Positions 43,339-53,399 are shown, numbered from the stretch's first letter. The stretch is DNA of 64,000 nucleotides from Novosphingobium sp. SG919 (GCF_012932495.1 NZ_JABCNG010000001.1:2232001-2296000), one strand, 5' to 3'. Notes: generated from the sequence alone by a model not told the origin. Program-made: numbers and translations.

Positions 43339-44466
43339 TCAGGGAGTTTCGGACGGCTCGGGAACCAATCCCGCGTCGCTATTCACATTCGGATCGCCAA
43401 GTTGCAGTTCGCAATTGTATTCATCAAATAAAGGCATGTTGGGCTGCCAGCGAAACGTGCGGACAAGCGTCCACGGATCGGTATAGTATTTCGGATCGAC
43501 GATAGTGGTTTCTATTTCAAGCAAGGGCTTGTGATCACCGTTGTCGATCTTGCGAACACGGTTGATGAGGCGCGCGTCCTTGGAGACGGGCGTGCCGGCG
43601 ATATCAAGCCATAGACCCTGCTTGAAACCGCTCGTTTCCGCAACCAGGGTATCGCCGTCCCAATGGGCCAGCGCAGTGCCCATATAGCTCTTGCCCGACG
43701 GTTGCAGTTTGTCGTCGAGGACAAAATTGAGCCGCCCGCGATAGTCCTGGAAAACGAACTCAACGGCGCCCTTGCTCTGGAAAACCATGAAGGGCATGTG
43801 GACGTCAGCTTGCCAAACGATGCCCGGCGGTCGACAGAGAGCAGCGCCGTTCTGATAAGGCCGGCCAGCCTTGTCGGCTTTGAAGCGGCGCTCCAGCACG
43901 CGGGCGCCCTCCATGGTGAACGGGATGAGCTTGCCGTGCATGTCGCGCAGGATGCGGCCGTGCAGGCTCAGATCGTGAAACCAGACGCCGCTGAAGTCCC
44001 GAGGATCGGGCGAAGAGCGTGCAGCGTCGGATCTCAGCGGAGGTGGTTCCGCCATCGCAGCCATCGGCGAGACCGGCAGCGCGGCAGCAACCTTTTGCGC
44101 TTCGGTCAGCGGCGGATCTTCGCTCAACCGCAGTTCCAGCGCAGCCGCATCGGCATAGACCGCCTTTTCCGGGATCGTGTCCGGATCGACATGGGGTCGC
44201 GCCGGCGGAAGCGGGGGGCCACCCTGGGGAAATCCTCCGAGTGGAGGCCCGCCCTGTGGAAACCCGCTCGGCGGCATCGCGCCCGGCGGGGGAGCCCCCT
44301 GAGGGATCGCGCCCGAAGGGGGCACGCCCTGCGTGGGGGCGCCCGACGGCAGATTTTGTGCAACGGCTCCGTGGGCCATCGCCAGCGGCAGGGCGGCGCT
44401 CAGCAGGCGAAGGGATCGCACTATGCCGTAGGCGGATTTACGCGACACACTGGTGTAGGACATCAC
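43339..44466 (-). CDS. Exported hypothetical protein with Pro/Gly-rich N-terminus
   Basis: A 375-residue secreted protein. A signal peptide (to about residue 36, GAVAQ) is followed by Pro/Gly-rich repeats (PQGGPPLGGFPQGGPPLPPA). The globular part starts with SPDPRDFSGVWFHDLS and has GKSYMGTALAHWDGDTLVAE, TSGFKQGLWLDIAG and DPKYYTDPWTLVRTFRWQPN. It shares segments with the next gene, so the two are paralogues: DGDTLVAETSG matches VGDTLVAETTD, and the PKYYTDPW segment matches PEYYKRPW. Start and stop overlap by 4 bases. Function unknown. Confidence 0.7.
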   Translation of the reverse strand: MMSYTSVSRKSAYGIVRSLRLLSAALPLAMAHGAVAQNLPSGAPTQGVPPSGAIPQGAPPPGAMPPSGFPQGGPPLGGFPQGGPPLPPARPHVDPDTIPEKAVYADAAALELRLSEDPPLTEAQKVAAALPVSPMAAMAEPPPLRSDAARSSPDPRDFSGVWFHDLSLHGRILRDMHGKLIPFTMEGARVLERRFKADKAGRPYQNGAALCRPPGIVWQADVHMPFMVFQSKGAVEFVFQDYRGRLNFVLDDKLQPSGKSYMGTALAHWDGDTLVAETSGFKQGLWLDIAGTPVSKDARLINRVRKIDNGDHKPLLEIETTIVDPKYYTDPWTLVRTFRWQPNMPLFDEYNCELQLGDPNVNSDAGLVPEPSETP

Positions 44467-45158
44467 TTGCCTCCCTTATGCGGCAGCCGATCAAGGCACA
44501 CATCCTCGGCAAAGACGGCGAAGGGCTGGCGCTTATAGATCAACACCGCGTCCCATGGGCGCTTGTAATATTCAGGATCGGTGATCGTGATCCGATCCTC
44601 CAGCGTATCGGGATCAACGAGGCGATAATGCTCTGTCACTTTCATGTCCCAGGAATGCGGCAGAGATTCGTCGATGAGAGCCTCGGGCGGGACGTCCGTT
44701 GTTTCCGCTACAAGCGTATCGCCGACCCACCGCCCTCTTGAAACGCCGGTGAACCGCGTTCCCAACGGCTTTTCGAGCGGGAGTCCCCGCAAATCGATCT
44801 GCCGGATGAGACGGTTCCACTCGAACGTGAACGTCAGGACGTTGAACAACTCTCGTAACTTGAACCGTTTTGCCGTCAACATCATGCGTGGCATCCCGGG
44901 ATTGGCGCAGCGGGAGGTCATGACGTCATAATCGTCGAAGTCACCTTTCTTCCTCATGCGCAGATTGGCATTAAACGCGTCCCGTCCTTTCTTGGTGAAC
45001 GGCACGACCCCATCGACAGGGCGCAGTTGAACTGTCGGCTTCGTGATCTGCCAGACTCCCAAAATGCCTTCGGTTTGTGGAGAGGCCATAGCGGGCGCGG
45101 CGACGATCAAGGCGCCAAGCGCAATCATGGCCGCGCGAAGATGTACTGATGTCTTCAA
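44463..45158 (-). CDS. Exported hypothetical protein, paralogue of the neighbouring gene
   Basis: A 231-residue exported protein with signal peptide (cut after MAS near residue 26). It lacks the Pro-rich insert of its neighbour. LGVWQITKPTVQLRPVDGVV, PFTKKGRDAFNANLRMRKKG, GRWVGDTLVAETTDVPPEAL and TDPEYYKRPWDAVLIYKRQP are the shared blocks. It carries two Cys-containing segments (SRCANPGMPRMML, DVCLDRLPH). It lies between the SnoaL-like protein and the longer paralogue on one strand, probably one transcript. Confidence 0.7.
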   Translation of the reverse strand: MKTSVHLRAAMIALGALIVAAPAMASPQTEGILGVWQITKPTVQLRPVDGVVPFTKKGRDAFNANLRMRKKGDFDDYDVMTSRCANPGMPRMMLTAKRFKLRELFNVLTFTFEWNRLIRQIDLRGLPLEKPLGTRFTGVSRGRWVGDTLVAETTDVPPEALIDESLPHSWDMKVTEHYRLVDPDTLEDRITITDPEYYKRPWDAVLIYKRQPFAVFAEDVCLDRLPHKGGK

Positions 45159-45220
45159 GTGCGCCTATCCTTCCAGAACATGTTTCACGCTACGGCCCCG
45201 CGAGGCCACCGTCTCAAACA

Positions 45221-45688
45221 TCACTTTCCCCAATGTTCTGCGATCTTGCCGTCTTGGATGCGCATCATGTTGAACATGAATTCCGGCTTGTCCTTACCTG
45301 GCAACTGTACTGATGAAACCCAGACCACCTTGTCGCCGTCGGCCACCCAGTACAGATCCTTGGGACTTGGCATGGGGCCCACTAGCGGTCCTCCGCCCTG
45401 CGCCAACCCGACCATGCTGCCGATGTAGCCTTCGCGGCCGGGTTTGATGCCCTCGCTGTGCTGAATATAGTCGGGACGCAAATAGCGTTCGCCAATTTCC
45501 CGAATTTCCTTCGGGTCATGGTGCTGAAACGTTGCAGTCCTGATCTTCTCCAGGAATGTCTGGATGAATTTTATATTGGCGTCCGTCTGCGGCGTTCCGG
45601 CCGCAGCCGGCAACGGCGCCGACGCGGCGACGATCAACGCGAGGCACGATGCGAAGGTTTTGCTTCGGACACTGCTGAGAAATTTCAT
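45221..45688 (-). CDS. Exported SnoaL/NTF2-like protein
   Basis: A 155-residue protein. A signal peptide ends at PAAAG; the rest is a single NTF2-like cone fold of SnoaL type (IREIGERYLRPDYIQHSEGI, KPGREGYIGSM, WVADGDKVVWVSSVQLPG and MRIQDGKIAEHWGK). These usually bind or isomerise small hydrophobic molecules. ATG 45688 gives the signal peptide; the open frame before it does not. It follows the TonB receptor gene by 67 bp. Confidence 0.85.
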   Translation of the reverse strand: MKFLSSVRSKTFASCLALIVAASAPLPAAAGTPQTDANIKFIQTFLEKIRTATFQHHDPKEIREIGERYLRPDYIQHSEGIKPGREGYIGSMVGLAQGGGPLVGPMPSPKDLYWVADGDKVVWVSSVQLPGKDKPEFMFNMMRIQDGKIAEHWGK

Positions 45689-45755
45689 GATTATCGGTCC
45701 TTGACGGCAAACGATTGAGCAGACACGTGACCGTACGCCCCGGGCAGGTTGGTCA

Positions 45756-47972
45756 TTAGAAGCGGGTCTGAAGAATGACGCCGAACGTCCGCGGGTCCGT
45801 GCGAGTCCCGGTGATGGCGAGCGGAGCGATCGACAATACTGAAAGTGTAGCCGCCGTGCGTTGATTGGTGACATTCCTGACAAATCCGCCGATCGAAAAA
45901 CGCTTTCCGGGCAAGTTCCAGTTGATGTTCGCGTTGCCGACCAATTGTCCCTTGGCACGGATCAAGGCTGCACCGCCCGCCGCGGCATCCGCAGCGGAAA
46001 GCGGTGAAAGGTCGGAGGCAGAACGATAGACTCCTTCACCGCGTACGGTGACAAAGGAGCCGCCGGGCAGCGCGATGTCATGTTCCCAAAACGCACTCGC
46101 GGTAGTTGAGGGAATGTAGGGAATCTTGTCCTTCGACAAGACCGCCCGGATCGCAGACGTCTGATTGACGAAGCGCGCATCGACATAGCCCGCGTTTATC
46201 CCGAGGCGATCATGCCTAGTCGGCCGGACCAGAATCTCTATCTCAAAGCCAGTCATGCGCGCGGGCGCGGTGACCTGGACAAACGACGGAGCGAACGCAT
46301 TGCCGATGTTGACCGCTGTCTGATAGCCACCGTAGACGTAATGGAAGACCGCGCCGTTCATCTGGAGCAGGTTGTTGAAAAACCGGTTCTTGGTGCCGAT
46401 CTCGTATGAAGTGAGCGTTTCTTCCTTGTAGGATAGCGCGAGTGGCTGATTGTTGGCGCCACTCACTACTTGAACGTCTCCGGGCAAGAAACCAGTCGAT
46501 ATCGAACCATAAAGAAGATTTTCGGGGCTCAGGTCGTATTCCAACCGTGCCTTGTAGGTTACGTTGTTGAACCGGCTGGTTGCGTCTTCGCCAGACACGG
46601 ACTTGGTGACCAGGATCTCGGGCTTGGAAAAGTCCGGTGTTCCGGGAATGCCCGAGACACCAAAATTGAGATTGGCTGTATAGTCTTGATCGCTGCGAAC
46701 ATAGGTATTGTCGTACCGCAAGCCACCGCTTACCCGAAGACCATTGGTGATCGGATAGCTTACCTCGGCATAGACACCAAGGTCGCGCGTCGTCTTGCGC
46801 GTGATTGACGAATAAGCGAGCGCGCCATTCGACTTCAGCTCCGAAGAGTTCCGGCTTTCCAGATCATTATCATAATAATAGACTCCGGCCTGCCAGATAA
46901 GCTTGGAACCCGTCGGTGATGCGATACGAAATTCCTGGGTGAGAAAATTGTCCTTGGGCACGTATTGCTTTTGCGACAACACTAGACCCGCGGGACCAAG
47001 CACCAGGATGTTGGCGTCCTGATGCCAAGTTCGATAGGCGGGTACATAAGTCAATGTCGCGAAACCCAGATCATAATTGATCACTGCAGAAAATTGCCGG
47101 AACCGGTTGCGCCCTTCGGCCGTACCAATTGGAACCTTGACGAAGGTATCGGGTGCCGTGAGCTGTAAAGCCTGCTCCCCAGTATGGGTTACATTGTCTT
47201 GAAACGCGGCCGCGATCATCGCCGAAAGATTGCTCGTCGGCTTGAGCAACAACTTCAATCGACCTTCATTGGTGCGCAGGGCGCCACCAGCGGGAGCATC
47301 GTAGCCGTCGCGTTGATAGTGGTTACCCGAGGCGCGGATCGCAACATCGTCGCCGATCGGCACATTGAGCGCTCCGCTGAAATGCCTCAGGTCGTAATTG
47401 CCGATTTCCGCCAAGCCTGACCCGCTGAATTCTTTCAGCTTTGGGTCGATCGAATGGATCGCCACCAGACCCGCTGTGGCACTGCGCCCGTACAAGGTTC
47501 CCTGCGGGCCACGCAGCACCTCCAACCGTTCGATATCGTAGTTACCGCCGATACCGCCATAGACTTCGTCGACATACACCGCAGTGGTTGGAACACTGGA
47601 AATAATCGATCCGGCCGCGCTGGCATTTGCCGGCACGCCACGAATGGCGATGCCAGTTTCCGGAGAATCGGAACCACCTCCGCTGGTTCCGGTGGACGCT
47701 GTACCCGAAACACCCGGGACGTTGTCGAGCATCTGCGACAAGGTACTTCTTCCTTGACCACGCAAATCCTCGCCCGAGCGAACACTGACTGACACCGGGA
47801 CATGCTGAATACCAACGGTGCGACGTTCCGCCGTCACGATGATATCTTTGACCGCAGATTCAGCGGATTCCTCTTTCCCCATAGACTGGTTACTCTGCGC
47901 AAGTACCGTCCCACTCGCGGATGCCGCTAGCGTTCCGAGGGTTACTCTCATTGCAAAACGGCGAAAGTGCAT
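45756..47972 (-). CDS. TonB-dependent receptor
   Basis: Outer-membrane receptor of 738 residues, without an STN domain. Signal peptide about 1-25 (cut after VLA), then TonB-box-like IIVTAERR, plug (TLSQMLDNVPGVSG, YDIERLEVLRGPQGTLYGRS) and barrel ending VILQTRF. It is the first gene of the minus-strand locus with the SnoaL-like, two paralogous exported proteins, FadR-type regulator and DUF6152 protein. Uptake of a hydrophobic compound is a fair guess from the SnoaL neighbour, no more. Confidence 0.93.
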   Translation of the reverse strand: MHFRRFAMRVTLGTLAASASGTVLAQSNQSMGKEESAESAVKDIIVTAERRTVGIQHVPVSVSVRSGEDLRGQGRSTLSQMLDNVPGVSGTASTGTSGGGSDSPETGIAIRGVPANASAAGSIISSVPTTAVYVDEVYGGIGGNYDIERLEVLRGPQGTLYGRSATAGLVAIHSIDPKLKEFSGSGLAEIGNYDLRHFSGALNVPIGDDVAIRASGNHYQRDGYDAPAGGALRTNEGRLKLLLKPTSNLSAMIAAAFQDNVTHTGEQALQLTAPDTFVKVPIGTAEGRNRFRQFSAVINYDLGFATLTYVPAYRTWHQDANILVLGPAGLVLSQKQYVPKDNFLTQEFRIASPTGSKLIWQAGVYYYDNDLESRNSSELKSNGALAYSSITRKTTRDLGVYAEVSYPITNGLRVSGGLRYDNTYVRSDQDYTANLNFGVSGIPGTPDFSKPEILVTKSVSGEDATSRFNNVTYKARLEYDLSPENLLYGSISTGFLPGDVQVVSGANNQPLALSYKEETLTSYEIGTKNRFFNNLLQMNGAVFHYVYGGYQTAVNIGNAFAPSFVQVTAPARMTGFEIEILVRPTRHDRLGINAGYVDARFVNQTSAIRAVLSKDKIPYIPSTTASAFWEHDIALPGGSFVTVRGEGVYRSASDLSPLSAADAAAGGAALIRAKGQLVGNANINWNLPGKRFSIGGFVRNVTNQRTAATLSVLSIAPLAITGTRTDPRTFGVILQTRF

Positions 47973-48056
47973 GGCCTTCCCCTCTCCAATTTTCTTTTTA
48001 TGCGCAGCCGTTCGCGCAAGGTATCGCTACCCAGCATAAGCTTGGACTACTCTGTA

Positions 48057-48077
48057 TAGACTTGACCGTTTCGTCTA
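48057..48077. promoter_or_regulatory. Inverted repeat TAGAC-N11-GTCTA before the TonB receptor gene
   Basis: A 5-bp inverted repeat with 11-bp spacer about 85 bp upstream of the receptor ATG; it extends to a 6 of 7 match (TATAGAC/GTCTAAT). It lies in an AT-rich stretch likely to hold the promoter. It is a candidate operator for the FadR-type regulator. Confidence 0.3.
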
Positions 48078-48646
48078 ATAATGGGTCTGGGATCGTTATA
48101 ATAGCTGCCTCGTTTAAGGCCGCCGGAAACTGCCGAACCGGAGTGCGTGAAGGCAATGCTGCGCGACGACAGAACCAGATGGTCAGCGCGCCCGTCACTA
48201 AGCCAATGCTTTTCGCAAAGGGGCATGAGGGGTACCGAACTTGCCGCTCTGGCAATCAGGGCGCATTCCTATGCCAGCCTCTTGACTGCGTCTCATGGCC
48301 GGCACGATCGCTGACGCTGGGCCCGACCTTGCTGGCCATGCCTGTCGGCCCGCCTCCGGGTCCCCTCCGATTGTCGCCGCGCTTTGGTTGCGCGGCGGCG
48401 TCTGCCTCGACGCCGAGGTGACGGGGGGCGTCACGGCCCTGTAGCCCCGCTGCAACGGGGTAAACCGGCCCGCTGCGCGGCTCCGGGTGCTCCACGCTGT
48501 TGCGCTCCTAAGGCCCACCCCATTGCGCAGGCGCAACGGGGACCTCGGGGGATGCACCCCGCCGCCTGATGCGGAGCTGTCGGTCCGCTCCTGCCGCCCC
48601 CTGCCACCCGGGCGCGGACCAAGGCGGTTTAAGGAGCTTGAAGATC
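48078..48646 (+). other. GC-rich untranslated stretch before the ardC remnant
   Basis: No gene is supported. It contains several short hairpins: an imperfect 11-bp stem at about 48520-48545 (CCCCATTGCGC/GCGCAACGGGG) and an earlier CCCCGCTGCAACGGGG. I recall similar structured leaders before ardC-type genes on sphingomonad elements. AAGGAG at its end serves the remnant gene. Confidence 0.4.
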
Positions 48647-49470
48647 ATGAGCACCGTGAATGTGACCGAACGCCAGTCCCTCCATGCCGAGGTGACCTCC
48701 CGCATCATTGCCGAACTCGAGGCCGGGCGCCCGCCCTGGGTGCAGCCGTGGGACGCCAGCCGCTGTCCCTGCACGCTGCCGCACAATGCCGGTTCTGGCC
48801 GGACTTATTCAGGGATAAATGTTCTCATTCTCTGGACCTCTGCCATCGAGCAGGGCTTTTCCTCGCAGCGCTGGCTGACCCGTCGCCAGGTCGAAGCGGC
48901 CGGGGGCCATGTCCGGCGCGGCGAGAAGGGCACGGTGGTCTGCTATGCTGATCGCTTCACCCCGCGTGAGGAAGCGGCCAAGGCCAGGGACGAAGACCGC
49001 GAAGCGCGCACCATGTCCTCCTCAAACGCTTTACCGTGTTCAATCTCGACCAGTGCGAGGGCCTGCCGGAGGACATGACGATCCCCGTCGCGCCGATTGC
49101 GCCCGAGCTGGCGATTGCCGGCGCCGATCGCGTGATCCAGGGCAGCGGGGTGACGTTCCGCATCGGTGGCGGGGAAGCCTTCTATTCCCCCAGCCATGAC
49201 GTGGTGCAGGTGCCGCCCCGAGTCGGCTGGACCGGGACCAGTCCGGCAAGTTCGGTTCTGCGTCCTATGCAAAAGAGGAAATGGTAGCGGAAATGGCCAG
49301 TTGCCTTTGCCTGTGCGGCGCTGGGCATTGTCCCGACCGTGCGGCATTCCGATTACATCGGCGCCTGGCTCGAGGAACTGCGCGCCGATGAGAAGGCGAT
49401 CTTCCGCGCGGCCAGTGCGGCCAGCAAGGCGGCCGACTTCCTCTTGGCATACGGGGAGGACCGGCCATGA
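48647..49470 (+). pseudogene. ArdC-family (DUF1738) antirestriction protein, decayed
   Basis: The N-terminus is intact (SLHAEVTSRIIAELEAGRPP WVQPWD; SGRTYSGINVLILW; RGEKGTVVCYADRF). At about 49020 the frame shifts to KRFTVFNLDQCEGLPEDMTI and FYSPSHDVVQVPPR. After that the sequence jumps to DQSGKFGSASYAKEEMVAEM, then, in another frame, AFACAALGIVPTVRHSDYIG to the stop at 49470. The jump at about 49225 removes the segment that carries the HExxH zinc site in intact relatives. It is dead. A short frame with no assignment follows to 49590. Confidence 0.8.
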
Positions 49471-49612
49471 GCACGCCAACACACAACGCTCAGTCTCGGC
49501 GGCCTTTATCGCTCCCGCGCGTTGCCGCGAGGATATCGGAGTCGCGGCACACTGCAAACCGTGCGGAACGGATGGCGAAGACGGCTCGATGATCGGCGTT
49601 CTAAAACCAATC

Positions 49613-52363
49613 TCACCTGCTGTGCTTTGCGGTCTCCTTCGATAACCTCGCATCGAGCATCTTCCATGCTCTAGCCTGGTATGGCTCCGCGTTCGCGGCT
49701 GAAAACGCAGGTTTCGCCGCGTCAAGATAGCGACGGGCGTCTGACGCATGGACTTGCGCCGCCGCAATCTGGGCAAGCGCCAAATCGACATTCGCACCCC
49801 AATGGGGATCGGCGGCAAGCTGGGCCACTGCCGCACGGTCGATGCCCTGCAGATTGCTCAGCGCCTGTGCATAGCGTCCTGCCGCAATCTGGCATGCGGC
49901 CAAAGTATAGGCGGTGCCGTCGGTAAGAGCGGCTTTGCCAAAGCCCTCGAGGGAAAGACGATGGGCCGTTTCGGCGTTGATAAGGCCCTGGGTCAATTGC
50001 CCGCCGCGGCATTGCGCCGTGGCCGCGTCCGACAGCGTCGCGATGGCGAAGAATGATTTCGGCCCCTGCTTGCCCACCGCGATTTCGTGGACGCGCAGAT
50101 CGTCGCGGATCGCGTCATCCCAATGTTCCAGCACCCCTTCCGATTGGGCCCGCGTCGTGAGCAGTTGCAAGGTCATTTCGTGATCCGGGCCAAGACGCGT
50201 CAGAATCCGCGGATAGACCGCATTGGCCTGCGCCACCGCGTCCGCATGCTTGCCTTCGACCATCAGGGCCTGGGCGAGGTTCATGCTTACCATCAGCACG
50301 TTGGGCCCATCGGGCCCTTCGATCGCAGCAAAATCGCGCACCAGCGCGCGGAACAGTTGTTCTGCACCGGCGCCATCCCCCAGCCTGAACTTTGCAAAGG
50401 CGAAGCGCTGCCGCAGCGTCAGGCGCGCGGTGGGATCGAAATCGGGCAGCGCATCGGCGGCGCGCGAAGCCTTGTCGAACTCGGCCTCGGCCGTGGCGCC
50501 GTCGTTGTCGATCAACGCGACCACCCCCCTGGCCGATGCCCGCCAGACAGCGAGGTCCGGCCGGGTAAGGTGCTGCCGTTCGATGTCCTTTTCGGCGGCG
50601 GCGATCATCGCCTTTGCGCGTGGCAGGCTGCCCGCCTCGTACGACCGCGCCTCCATCATCGCGTGCTGCAAACCCGTGGCCACGGCATCGGGCGAAGACG
50701 GGCCCTGCGCTTGCCTCCACAACAGCGCTGCCCGGTCATATTCCGGCCGGGCGCCGGCCCAGTCGCTGCGCTTGTCGAGCGCATTTGCAATCGTCTGGTG
50801 AAGGCGAGCCGCGACGGCGGGCTCGTCCTTGAAGCGAATGTCGATCAGAGGCGATGCCTGCTTAACTGCACCCACCAAGCTTTCATCGGGCGAAGCGCCG
50901 CGAAACGGGCTGCTGCGGGCCAGAATATCGGTCGCGAGGAAACGATTGACACGTTCCGCGATCGCCGTCTGATGCTCGGCGATATCGCGCTCGCGCAGTG
51001 TGCGAGCATATAGGAGCGACGATGCGATGGCACCGGCCGTCAAGGCGAGCGTTGCGGCAATCAGCCAAGGCCGGCGTGCGCGGACCCGAACAAGCCGCGC
51101 TTCTGCCAGGCGCGCGCGTTGTATCGCCTCCGCCGTTGCTGCCTGCTCGGTGCGACGGGCCTCGATGGAGCGCAAGCGGCGTGCGAGTTCCGTCGCGCCG
51201 TCCATGCGAAGCGCAGGATCGCCAGCGGCCGCCAGTGCAATATCCTCGCGCAGCAGTGGATCGGCAATGTCCAACTCCCACCCCGGCGCAAGCGGCTTGC
51301 GCAGATCCCCGATCACGACCTGATACAGCAGAACGCCCAGAGCAAAGACATCCGAGGCAACGCTGGGCGCGGCGCCGCCAAGCAGTTCCGGCGCCATCCA
51401 GATCGGCGTTCCGGTGACATCGCCCCCTTCGCCTCCGGTCGGGCCGAAACCACTCTGGGTGATGTCCATCACCGCGAGCCTGTCCGGGTTGGAGACGACG
51501 GCGCTTCCGAAGTCAACCACCTTGGGCTGCCAGTGCCCGTTGCGATCGACCGAGACAAGAATGTTACCGGGCTTGATGTCCTTGTGCAGAATGCCAAGAC
51601 CGTGGGCAGCCGCGATGGTCGAAGCCACGCTGGCGACAATATCGAGCCTGATCGCCAGGGGAATCGCCGCCAGGCCGCCCTGCTCGTCCGCCCATTGCGC
51701 GAGATCAGGCCCGCCATAGGCGCTTTCGAGCGAATAGGGCGCGGTCGTGAAGTTCCAGTCGAGCACCGCAACGAAGTCCGGCCGCTCGCCAAGAGACTGG
51801 ACCAGCAGTAGCGATATCGCGCTCTCGCGCTTGAGCGCGCGCAGGCGGTCCGCGTCGGTCGCAAATTTGAGGACGTGCGTTTCGCTGGTCTTGCCGTGCT
51901 CGATCCGCCAGACTTCGCTGCCCGCAGAGAGATCGAGGCGCTCGACAAAGTGCCAGTTGGGGCGGTTGGGCACCGATGAGCCCGGCTCGATCGGAAGCGC
52001 CCTGGGCGTCCCGGATCGGATCAATTGCACGGAGACCGGGCCAGCCAGCCGATAGCCGATCCGCGGCACCGTCTCGATCAACCGCCCTTCATCTCCCATG
52101 GCCTTGCGCAGCTTCGAGATCGCCGTGGTCAAAGACCCCTCGACGACGGTCAAACCGGGCCAGACGGTGTCGAGCAGTTCGTCCTTGGTCACGACCTCGC
52201 CAGCGTGACGCAGAAGCTCCAGAAGAATTTCGAGCGGCTTCGCTTCTATCTCAATCGGTGTGCCTGCCATGGTAAAGGCCCACTGCGCTTCGTTGAAAGC
52301 ACACTTTCCGAACGTCCACAGACGCCGGGCAGTCGATTCGGCAGTTTCCGGATCAGGCGCCAT
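49613..52363 (-). CDS. Winged-helix DNA-binding / Ser-Thr protein kinase / TPR membrane protein
   Basis: A 916-residue multi-domain protein. An OmpR/CadC-type winged helix occupies about 15-108 (IEAKPLEILLELLRHAGEVV). A Hanks-type kinase follows (135-405): Lys166 in HVLKFA, Glu180, HKDIKPGNIL (260-269), DFG (284-286), APE (324-326); the Gly loop is poor. One membrane helix (433-452) leads to an outside TPR part (470-916). ATG 52363 is chosen, because the frame before it is not protein-like. It is divergent from the operon at 52511. A transcription factor fused to a kinase is unusual. Confidence 0.85.
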   Translation of the reverse strand: MAPDPETAESTARRLWTFGKCAFNEAQWAFTMAGTPIEIEAKPLEILLELLRHAGEVVTKDELLDTVWPGLTVVEGSLTTAISKLRKAMGDEGRLIETVPRIGYRLAGPVSVQLIRSGTPRALPIEPGSSVPNRPNWHFVERLDLSAGSEVWRIEHGKTSETHVLKFATDADRLRALKRESAISLLLVQSLGERPDFVAVLDWNFTTAPYSLESAYGGPDLAQWADEQGGLAAIPLAIRLDIVASVASTIAAAHGLGILHKDIKPGNILVSVDRNGHWQPKVVDFGSAVVSNPDRLAVMDITQSGFGPTGGEGGDVTGTPIWMAPELLGGAAPSVASDVFALGVLLYQVVIGDLRKPLAPGWELDIADPLLREDIALAAAGDPALRMDGATELARRLRSIEARRTEQAATAEAIQRARLAEARLVRVRARRPWLIAATLALTAGAIASSLLYARTLRERDIAEHQTAIAERVNRFLATDILARSSPFRGASPDESLVGAVKQASPLIDIRFKDEPAVAARLHQTIANALDKRSDWAGARPEYDRAALLWRQAQGPSSPDAVATGLQHAMMEARSYEAGSLPRAKAMIAAAEKDIERQHLTRPDLAVWRASARGVVALIDNDGATAEAEFDKASRAADALPDFDPTARLTLRQRFAFAKFRLGDGAGAEQLFRALVRDFAAIEGPDGPNVLMVSMNLAQALMVEGKHADAVAQANAVYPRILTRLGPDHEMTLQLLTTRAQSEGVLEHWDDAIRDDLRVHEIAVGKQGPKSFFAIATLSDAATAQCRGGQLTQGLINAETAHRLSLEGFGKAALTDGTAYTLAACQIAAGRYAQALSNLQGIDRAAVAQLAADPHWGANVDLALAQIAAAQVHASDARRYLDAAKPAFSAANAEPYQARAWKMLDARLSKETAKHSR

Positions 52364-52510
52364 GAAGGTTTTTCGCTGTCCTTGAGAAATCCTTGAGATG
52401 TTCTTGAGGACAATTCTTATGCCACCGATCCAGATTGCCGCAAGGCAACAATCGGCGGGGTCATGGTGTCTTTGCCGCCGGATTTCGCGCCGACAGTGCG
52501 GAGGCAGCAA

Positions 52511-53380
52511 ATGAAGGGCAGGATATTGGGTTTCACGACCTCTTCGGGCACAGGCACCATCGCCGGCGAAGATGGCAACCGCTACGGCTTCAGCCAAGCA
52601 GAATGGCGAAGCGACCAGACGATCGCGAGCGGCGTGGCGGTGGATTTCGAGCGGCGCGGCAGCGAGGCTGTCGGCGTCTATCCGGTCACCGACTTCGGCA
52701 CCGGCATGGCAGCGCTCGCCGCGTCTCCGGCACTGGTAAAGGCCCGCGCCCTCGCCACGACCACATTGACATTTCCCCTCGCCATCGTGCTGCTGCTGGC
52801 CTCGCTCATGCCGGCGATCAACAGCATCGCGCTGGGTGGGCAGAGCCTCTCGCTCCTCAGCCTGGGTCCGGTCGTTACCGAACTGGCAGACGAAGCGAAG
52901 GCGGAGCGCGCGGCGGCCGCAAGCGATGCCAAGGACTTCAGCGAACGCGAGCAGCAGTTGCAGAAAGTGATCGCGACAAGTGGGCCTGCAACACCGATTG
53001 GAATGTTCGGTAGCGGCGGAACGGCGGGCGACGCGCTCAAGGAACTGCAGGACGAGCGAGAAAAAGTCGCCGCCAGCCACCCCGGCCATTGGGGCACGTT
53101 CCTGCTGAATTTCATGTGGCTGGTCTTTGCCGTGCCGCTTCTCGCCCTGGCCCTGATGGTCATCAGTTGGACCGGGCGCCCGTCGCGCGCCATAGCGCTG
53201 CTGGCCGGAATCTCCACCTTGATCGCCTTTGGCCTGCTATGGAATCTCACCGCGCTGGCCGCGGTCGGCGATAGCGCTACCCTCACGCTCGGGTTTGGGG
53301 CGTGGATCGTGCTGCTGACCGGCATCGCCCTGATCCTGGCGGCGCGCGGCAAGATCGCAAATCCGCTCGCCACGGCCTGA
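52511..53380 (+). CDS. Membrane protein with N-terminal cold-shock-like (OB) domain
   Basis: A 289-residue protein. Residues 1-55 resemble an OB-fold cold-shock domain (MKGRILGFTTSSGTGTIAGE, GNRYGFSQAEWRSD), known from bacterial CSD-membrane proteins. Helices lie near 78-105 and, in the C-terminal half, four more (LLNFMWLVFAVPLLALALMV onward). A charged coiled coil (EAKAERAAAASDAKDFSERE) lies between. GGAGG stands 6 bases before the ATG. The first gene of a three-gene operon, divergent from the kinase gene. Function unknown. Confidence 0.75.
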   Translation: MKGRILGFTTSSGTGTIAGEDGNRYGFSQAEWRSDQTIASGVAVDFERRGSEAVGVYPVTDFGTGMAALAASPALVKARALATTTLTFPLAIVLLLASLMPAINSIALGGQSLSLLSLGPVVTELADEAKAERAAAASDAKDFSEREQQLQKVIATSGPATPIGMFGSGGTAGDALKELQDEREKVAASHPGHWGTFLLNFMWLVFAVPLLALALMVISWTGRPSRAIALLAGISTLIAFGLLWNLTALAAVGDSATLTLGFGAWIVLLTGIALILAARGKIANPLATA

Positions 53381-53399
53381 GCAAGTAGGGCCAGATCCG

